Positions 7,217-9,970 of a DNA stretch of 9,970 nucleotides are shown here, in pieces. The translations under genes and the position numbers were made by a program. Position 1 is the stretch's first letter, and the number at the start of each line of letters is the position of its first letter. Source of the DNA: Prevotella sp. (GTDB taxonomy: Bacteria > Bacteroidota > Bacteroidia > Bacteroidales > Bacteroidaceae); NCBI GenBank assembly GCA_022511055.1, contig JAFLSH010000104.1:1-9970 (forward strand). The letters run 5' to 3'. Below the pieces are notes generated by a model. The model saw nothing but the letters and a program-made list of their open reading frames with translations. It searched no databases and was not told the origin of the DNA.

Positions 7217-7248
7217 CAAAGTTACGAAAAAACGGCAGAAAAGCCAAA
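7217..7248 (-). promoter_or_regulatory. Promoter of the DUF2851-thioesterase-dprA operon
   Basis: On the minus strand the -7 box TAACTTTG (7224 to 7217) is preceded, 20 bases upstream, by TTTG (7248 to 7245). This fits the Bacteroidetes consensus TTTG-N19-21-TAnnTTTG. Transcription would begin near 7210, before ATG 7193. The upstream TTTG is itself part of a second complete TAACTTTG (7252 to 7245). Confidence 0.75.
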
Positions 7249-7252
7249 GTTA
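7217..7252 (-). repeat. Direct repeat of the TAACTTTG box
   Basis: CAAAGTTA occurs at 7217-7224 and again at 7245-7252, 28 bases apart. The distal copy may serve as the -33 element of the proximal promoter or as a second -7 box with a longer leader. Confidence 0.6.
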
Positions 7253-7259
7253 TTGATAG

Positions 7260-7275
7260 TTTTCTGCGCAGAAAA
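7260..7275. promoter_or_regulatory. Operator-like perfect palindrome TTTTCTGCGCAGAAAA
   Basis: This is a 16-base perfect palindrome, 7 bases upstream of the distal TAACTTTG box of the DUF2851 operon. Its half-site GCAGAAAA recurs at 7235-7242, 33 bases (about three helical turns) from the same half-site in the palindrome. The arrangement resembles binding sites for a dimeric regulator, which is not identified. Confidence 0.45.
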
Positions 7276-7283
7276 TTAATCCT

Positions 7284-7302
7284 TGTTTCCGAAACAGGTT
7301 TC
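7284..7302. promoter_or_regulatory. Overlapping GTTTC/GAAAC inverted repeats
   Basis: TGTTTC-C-GAAACA (7284-7296) overlaps GAAAC-AG-GTTTC (7291-7302), giving three alternating half-sites in 19 bases. GGTTTCC also recurs at 7440-7446 and 7457-7463, in the start of the candidate RNA. It may be an operator or part of RNA pairing; function unknown. Confidence 0.35.
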
Positions 7303-7386
7303 AGGAGCGCCCCTCGGCAACCACTTTTTTGACTTTTCCCCACACGTTTTTTTGCGGTTTTGTGTTTTTCAGAATCACAATCACAT

Positions 7387-7394
7387 TATTTTTG
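7387..7394 (+). promoter_or_regulatory. Possible -7 box TATTTTTG
   Basis: This matches TAnnTTTG exactly but lies in a T-rich stretch where such matches arise easily. No good -33 element is seen. It would give a second, longer transcript of the RNA/leader region. Confidence 0.25.
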
Positions 7395-7426
7395 TGGAAA
7401 ATCGCAGAAATACAAAAAAAAATGAG

Positions 7427-7434
7427 TAACTTTG
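7427..7434 (+). promoter_or_regulatory. -7 box TAACTTTG upstream of the structured RNA region
   Basis: This exact TAnnTTTG box follows an A-rich tract (about 7412-7422). Transcription would start near 7441, just before the first hairpin of the candidate RNA and about 325 bases before the methyltransferase ATG. No clear -33 TTG is present at the usual spacing. It is the best plus-strand promoter between 7194 and 7766. Confidence 0.55.
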
Positions 7435-7506
7435 CCAACGGTTTCCGCATTCATGCGGTTTCCAGAAAAGACATTGTGGGTTAAATAAAGCATTCGCTAT
7501 TATTTC

Positions 7507-7688
7507 GCGCATAGCCAAGAAAGCCTCGGAAACTCTATTGGTATAACAAGCACCGAAATGATATGTGACAGAAAGCTCGTAATGGGCATCTGAATTCTGC
7601 TTGATAGCAATGCAACACGTTAAGCGTGGTGCATTCTTAAGCAGAATCAGAGGTACCATTTTCCGAGGCTTCACCTCTTGCTATGCGC
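7507..7688 (+). other. Rod-shaped stem of the candidate RNA
   Basis: The closing stem has 30 base pairs in three blocks (13, 12 and 5), interrupted by C7516, CACC 7672-7675 and a 6-base bulge near 7533-7538. Two competing pairings exist. ATAGC (7511-7515) can pair with GCTAT at 7496-7500 or with GCTAT at 7680-7684. TGCTT (7598-7602) can pair with AAGCA at 7548-7552 or at 7639-7643. These alternatives would allow refolding. Confidence 0.6.
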
Positions 7689-7730
7689 AGACGAGATGCA
7701 TCACGCCTCTTTTATGCGCCATGGCGTGAT

Positions 7731-7763
7731 TGATAGTTTGAGTGCATTTGACAAAAGCTATCA
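7731..7763 (+). promoter_or_regulatory. Hairpin just upstream of the methyltransferase start codon
   Basis: TGATAG (7731-7736) pairs with CTATCA (7758-7763), and TTTG (7737-7740) can continue with CAAA (7752-7755). The hairpin ends 3 bases before ATG 7767, so it would bury the ribosome landing region and could lower or gate translation. It follows directly after the 8-bp hairpin 7700-7707/7723-7730. Confidence 0.5.
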
Positions 7764-7766
7764 GTT

Positions 7767-8789
7767 ATGAAACACAAAGAATCAATGCAGAAAGCATATA
7801 AGGAAAAAGATGCAGAGTATTACACCTTATATGAAGACATTGCAGCCGAGCTGCCAAACTATAAAGAGCTGTTAAGAGGCAAGCGCATTATCTGCCCTTG
7901 CGACTGGGATGAAAGCTACAATGAGGAACTGGTCTACAAAGAAGAGGGTGTAATGGCTTCTGACCTATTCTCCAATGGGAGCATCAAGCACTTGAACTTG
8001 GCAGCATCAAAAGACAAGTTTGAGAAAGATTTCGATGCCATTAAATGCCAGTTTGTCAAATTTCTTGTCGCTCATGCAGAGGCTTATGGCATTCGTTCCA
8101 TATCTGTCAGCGGTTATAATCCGCAGACGGGTGATGGCGTAAAGTTTCAGGATGTGAACTATTCCAACTACGATATAGTAATTACCAATCCACCGTTTTC
8201 ACTTTTCGGTGAATTTATTGATGTAATGATGAAAATGGGGAAAGAGTTTCTTGTTATCGGACCGACAACCGCTCTCACATACAAGAACATTGCAGGGTAT
8301 ATGCACGAAAACCGGCTCTGGCTGGGTTACGCTAAACAGATGAAAGGTTTCAGACGACCCGACGGAACGATGTTATTGTCAAAAGACAAAGACGGGTCAG
8401 TGCCCCGTGCGTGCAAGTGGTACACAAATCTTGACGTAACCTATCGGCACGACCGAATGACCCTTACCAAATCGTATTATGAGAATCCAGACTTATACCC
8501 GAAATACCTCAATTACGATGCAATCCATGTCAGTTTTGTCAAAGACATTCCTTATGATTACGAGGGTTTAATGGGTGTACCTACCACGATAATGGCAAAA
8601 TACAACCCTGAACAATTCGAAATTGTAGGCTCAAGTATTGGGCTTGCCTCAAAGCCAACGTTTGAAATCCCCAAGAACAAGCGGGGAGGCCCTGCGTTCT
8701 ATCTGCCTGACGGGAAGGGAAGTGTAAGACGAATGTTTGCCATGCTTGTAATCAGAAACTTAAATCCTATAAAAGACGATGAGCTATGA
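7767..8789 (+). CDS. Adenine-specific DNA methyltransferase, EcoRI family
   Basis: This 340-residue protein resembles the EcoRI-type adenine methylase family, which transfers a methyl group from S-adenosylmethionine to N6 of adenine in DNA. The catalytic motif TNPPFSLF (140-147) follows the strand YDIVI (135-139). IICPCDWDES (41-50) and SISVSGYNP (111-119) are further family-like segments, the first near the start of the methylase fold. Length is close to that of the EcoRI methylase. The target sequence cannot be read from the protein. ATG 7767 was chosen as the first in-frame start; Met7 is a possible alternative. No Shine-Dalgarno is visible. The stop overlaps the next ATG by four bases, so the two genes are probably translationally coupled. 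The gene is more AT-rich than the genes left of 7200, which suggests horizontal transfer. Confidence 0.88.
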   Translation: MKHKESMQKAYKEKDAEYYTLYEDIAAELPNYKELLRGKRIICPCDWDESYNEELVYKEEGVMASDLFSNGSIKHLNLAASKDKFEKDFDAIKCQFVKFLVAHAEAYGIRSISVSGYNPQTGDGVKFQDVNYSNYDIVITNPPFSLFGEFIDVMMKMGKEFLVIGPTTALTYKNIAGYMHENRLWLGYAKQMKGFRRPDGTMLLSKDKDGSVPRACKWYTNLDVTYRHDRMTLTKSYYENPDLYPKYLNYDAIHVSFVKDIPYDYEGLMGVPTTIMAKYNPEQFEIVGSSIGLASKPTFEIPKNKRGGPAFYLPDGKGSVRRMFAMLVIRNLNPIKDDEL

Positions 8790-9871
8790 CAGTTAAGGAG
8801 TTATACAACGAAGTACGTGACGGCCACATTATCAGCGACATAGAGTTGCAGCGCGAAATCATTTACGATGACGAGAAGCAAGAACTTGTCATTGACAGTA
8901 TCGTAAACGGGTACCCTCTGCCCGCTTTCTATCTATGGAAGAATGACGATGGCAACATGGAAGTACTCGATGGCAAGCAACGCATTGAAGCTATCAAACG
9001 TTTCTACGAAAATGACATAATGTATAAGGGATTTTTATGGAAAGAGTGGAACAAGAAAGAGCCGAAACTGCAAGAAAAGATAAACAACACTGAGCTTTGT
9101 TTTATCATCGACAGTGGAACTGAGGAGAAAAAGCGGGAAATTTTCAACCGCATTAATACACTTGGCGTACCGCTATCGGAATTTGAAGTGCTTAACGGTC
9201 TCTATGCGGGTGAGTATTTGCGTGGCCTTTCGAAATACGTTGAGCAAGATGTTGCCGCCAAAAAGATTCTTGGTGAGACAAAACGCGGAAAAAGCAAAAT
9301 CAAGCTGCTTGATTTTATATGCTCTCTACGTGAAACCAAAGATAAAAAAGGATATGTCAAGCAACACAAAGACGAGCCGTTTCAGACAGACCAGCAACTT
9401 GTGATGAAACACATCAGGTTTGTAGCCTCTGTTTTCGATGATTACAGCTCTTTGCCAATGCTGCTGCGCCTTGCCGTGAAATATGCTAAGGATGTAGCTA
9501 TTTGGAAAGAACATAAGGATGAGATAAACCGCCAGCTGAAGAAATTCAAGAAAAGCCAGGACTACAAACTTATTGCTGACAAAGAAAAGGAAACTGAAGA
9601 TATCATTCAAGCTATTGTCAAAGGTATCAGCGTTGACCCAAAACGTCTGTTCACTTCTGACCAAAAAGAAAACCTAATTCAGATGTCATTAAGTCATGCA
9701 GAGAAACATGAAGGTGAGAAAATTCGCTGCGAGGATTGCAAGCAGTTGTTCTTTGCAGACGAGCTGACCGTTGACCACATCAAGCCATGGAGCAAAGGAG
9801 GGCGCACCGAACTTTCCAATGCCCAGTTGCTTTGCCGTGCATGTAATAGCAAACAAGGGAATAAGAAATAA
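8786..9871 (+). CDS. DUF262-HNH protein, putative restriction/defence nuclease
   Basis: This 361-residue protein has two parts. The N-terminal half (about 1-145) is a DUF262 (ParB/Srx-like) domain: IELQREIIYDDEKQELVIDS (19-38), GYPLPAFYLW (42-51), the motif DGKQR (62-66) and FNRINTLGVPLSEFEVLNG (120-138). In related proteins this motif region is linked to nucleotide hydrolysis. The middle (about 190-300) is charged and helical with no family I recognise. The C-terminus is an HNH nuclease with a zinc ribbon: C315/C318 and C350/C353, VDH (329-331), and N345. All key residues are present, so it is probably active. DUF262 plus nuclease also occurs in the GmrSD and SspE defence proteins, but those carry DUF1524 rather than this HNH. 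Its ATG overlaps the methylase stop. It is most simply the nuclease partner of the methylase; specificity is unknown. Confidence 0.85.
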   Translation: MTVKELYNEVRDGHIISDIELQREIIYDDEKQELVIDSIVNGYPLPAFYLWKNDDGNMEVLDGKQRIEAIKRFYENDIMYKGFLWKEWNKKEPKLQEKINNTELCFIIDSGTEEKKREIFNRINTLGVPLSEFEVLNGLYAGEYLRGLSKYVEQDVAAKKILGETKRGKSKIKLLDFICSLRETKDKKGYVKQHKDEPFQTDQQLVMKHIRFVASVFDDYSSLPMLLRLAVKYAKDVAIWKEHKDEINRQLKKFKKSQDYKLIADKEKETEDIIQAIVKGISVDPKRLFTSDQKENLIQMSLSHAEKHEGEKIRCEDCKQLFFADELTVDHIKPWSKGGRTELSNAQLLCRACNSKQGNKK

Positions 9872-9970
9872 GTCTGTTTGAACTGCCAGATACTTTGCCG
9901 CAACCGAAGAAAAGGGAGCAGCTGAAGTTCGCATGGGCTCTGCATCTTCCAAATAGGCATATACTTTGCG
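9868..9970 (+). CDS. Partial open frame after the HNH gene, start codon missing or altered, runs off the window
   Basis: From 9865 a frame stays open to the window end, giving SLFELPDTLPQPKKREQL followed by KFAWALHLPNRHILC. The composition looks natural, but I recognise no family and the piece is only about 34 codons. No ATG is in frame. ATA at 9868-9870 lies exactly where an ATGA overlap with the HNH stop would be: a G in place of A9870 would give both a TGA stop and an ATG start, as at the previous junction. TTG at 9895-9897 is another possible start. It may be a third gene of the cassette, a gene that lost its start, or chance. An open frame of this length is not rare by itself. Confidence 0.35.
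   Translation, partial: MSLFELPDTLPQPKKREQLKFAWALHLPNRHILC

Larger units (their letters stand above)
7441..7763 (+). ncRNA. Candidate structured RNA or 5' leader, family not recognised
   Basis: The stretch between the TAACTTTG box and the methyltransferase start is densely self-complementary. A small hairpin lies at 7445-7458. A long rod follows: 7507-7520 pairs with 7676-7688 (13 bp, one bulged C), 7521-7532 with 7660-7671 (12 bp perfect), and 7539-7543 with 7654-7658. Inside it a terminal hairpin has 7594-7602 paired with 7639-7647 (9 bp), and 7609-7619 paired with 7625-7635 (10 of 11) around a TTAAG loop. Two more hairpins follow (7700-7730 and 7731-7763). The rod spans about 182 bases and leaves about 45 unpaired on its 5' side. 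There is no reverse transcriptase, so a retron is not supported. A 6S-like RNA, an accessory-module RNA, or a regulatory leader of the downstream operon are all possible. It lies between backbone and accessory module and could belong to either. Confidence 0.5.

Noticed and set aside
5598..7256. A 552-codon plus-strand open frame antisense to DUF2851 and the thioesterase
   Set aside because: Long antisense frames are common in GC-rich genes. The minus-strand proteins have clear family motifs, while this translation is repetitive in A, L, V, Q and R with no domain.
7394..7402. DnaA-box-like TGTGGAAAA
   Set aside because: A single one-mismatch match in AT-rich sequence, without a cluster of boxes or replication genes.
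7619..7625. Integron attC core (GTTAAGC fits GTTRRRY)
   Set aside because: It lies across the loop of a hairpin, has no matching RYYYAAC partner at a proper position and no integrase nearby.
7381..7674. A 97-codon minus-strand open frame over the structured RNA region
   Set aside because: It coincides with the inverted-repeat stems, has no promoter or family resemblance and runs opposite to the TAACTTTG box. It is better explained as a chance frame through palindromic sequence.
7441..7766. Retron msr-msd
   Set aside because: The nested stems with end repeats recall a retron, but no reverse transcriptase is present in the window; the next genes are a methylase and a nuclease.
7441..7766. tmRNA or RNase P RNA
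   Set aside because: No tRNA-like end or peptide tag reading frame, and none of the conserved RNase P core sequences such as GAGGAAAGTCC are found.
9689..9960. Overlapping minus-strand frames at the right end
   Set aside because: They are antisense to the zinc ribbon and HNH motif of the nuclease gene and show no family features.

Overview
The window looks like a chromosomal piece from a GC-rich member of the Bacteroidales (Prevotellaceae- or Muribaculaceae-like; the genus cannot be fixed from sequence alone). The support is the Bacteroidetes -7 promoter box TAnnTTTG upstream of several genes, the absence of clear Shine-Dalgarno sequences, and typical Bacteroidales proteins (a PG_1098-type methyltransferase, DUF2851, and a stand-alone DUF4130 protein beside its radical SAM partner).

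Layout. 1-378 has no gene. It holds a ~300-base imperfect foldback repeat rich in ACACCC/GGGTGT blocks with G-quadruplex potential. 379-2522 (minus) is a two-gene operon: a radical SAM putative DNA repair/modification protein, then DUF4130. 2523-2598 is a short divergent promoter region that is almost a mirror image of itself. 2599-3108 (plus) is nrdG, the class III ribonucleotide reductase activase, without nrdD beside it. 3130-7193 (minus) is a tight operon read as DUF2851 -> acyl-CoA thioesterase -> dprA -> PG_1098-type methyltransferase, joined by a 15-base gap, a 4-base overlap and a 3-base gap. This is ordinary host backbone.

7194-7766 has no convincing gene but is dense in signals. It holds a minus-strand promoter for the DUF2851 operon, operator-like palindromes, a plus-strand TAACTTTG box, and then a long, well-paired candidate structured RNA or leader (about 7441-7763), with a last hairpin ending three bases before the next start codon. 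7767-9871 (plus) is visibly more AT-rich and carries an accessory module: an EcoRI-family adenine methyltransferase overlapping, by ATGA, a DUF262-HNH protein. A further open frame starts at the stop of the HNH gene and runs off the right edge. It would be joined by the same overlap if its ATA were ATG.

How they may work together. The left genes concern DNA maintenance (rSAM/DUF4130, NrdG, DprA) plus housekeeping. The right module reads as a non-canonical restriction-modification or defence cassette. The methyltransferase would mark DNA, and the DUF262-HNH protein (DGxxR motif plus HNH nuclease) would replace the usual PD-(D/E)XK restriction enzyme. The structured RNA upstream, together with the lack of any C-protein gene between 7194 and 9871, suggests RNA-based control or an independent ncRNA. 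That part is inference.
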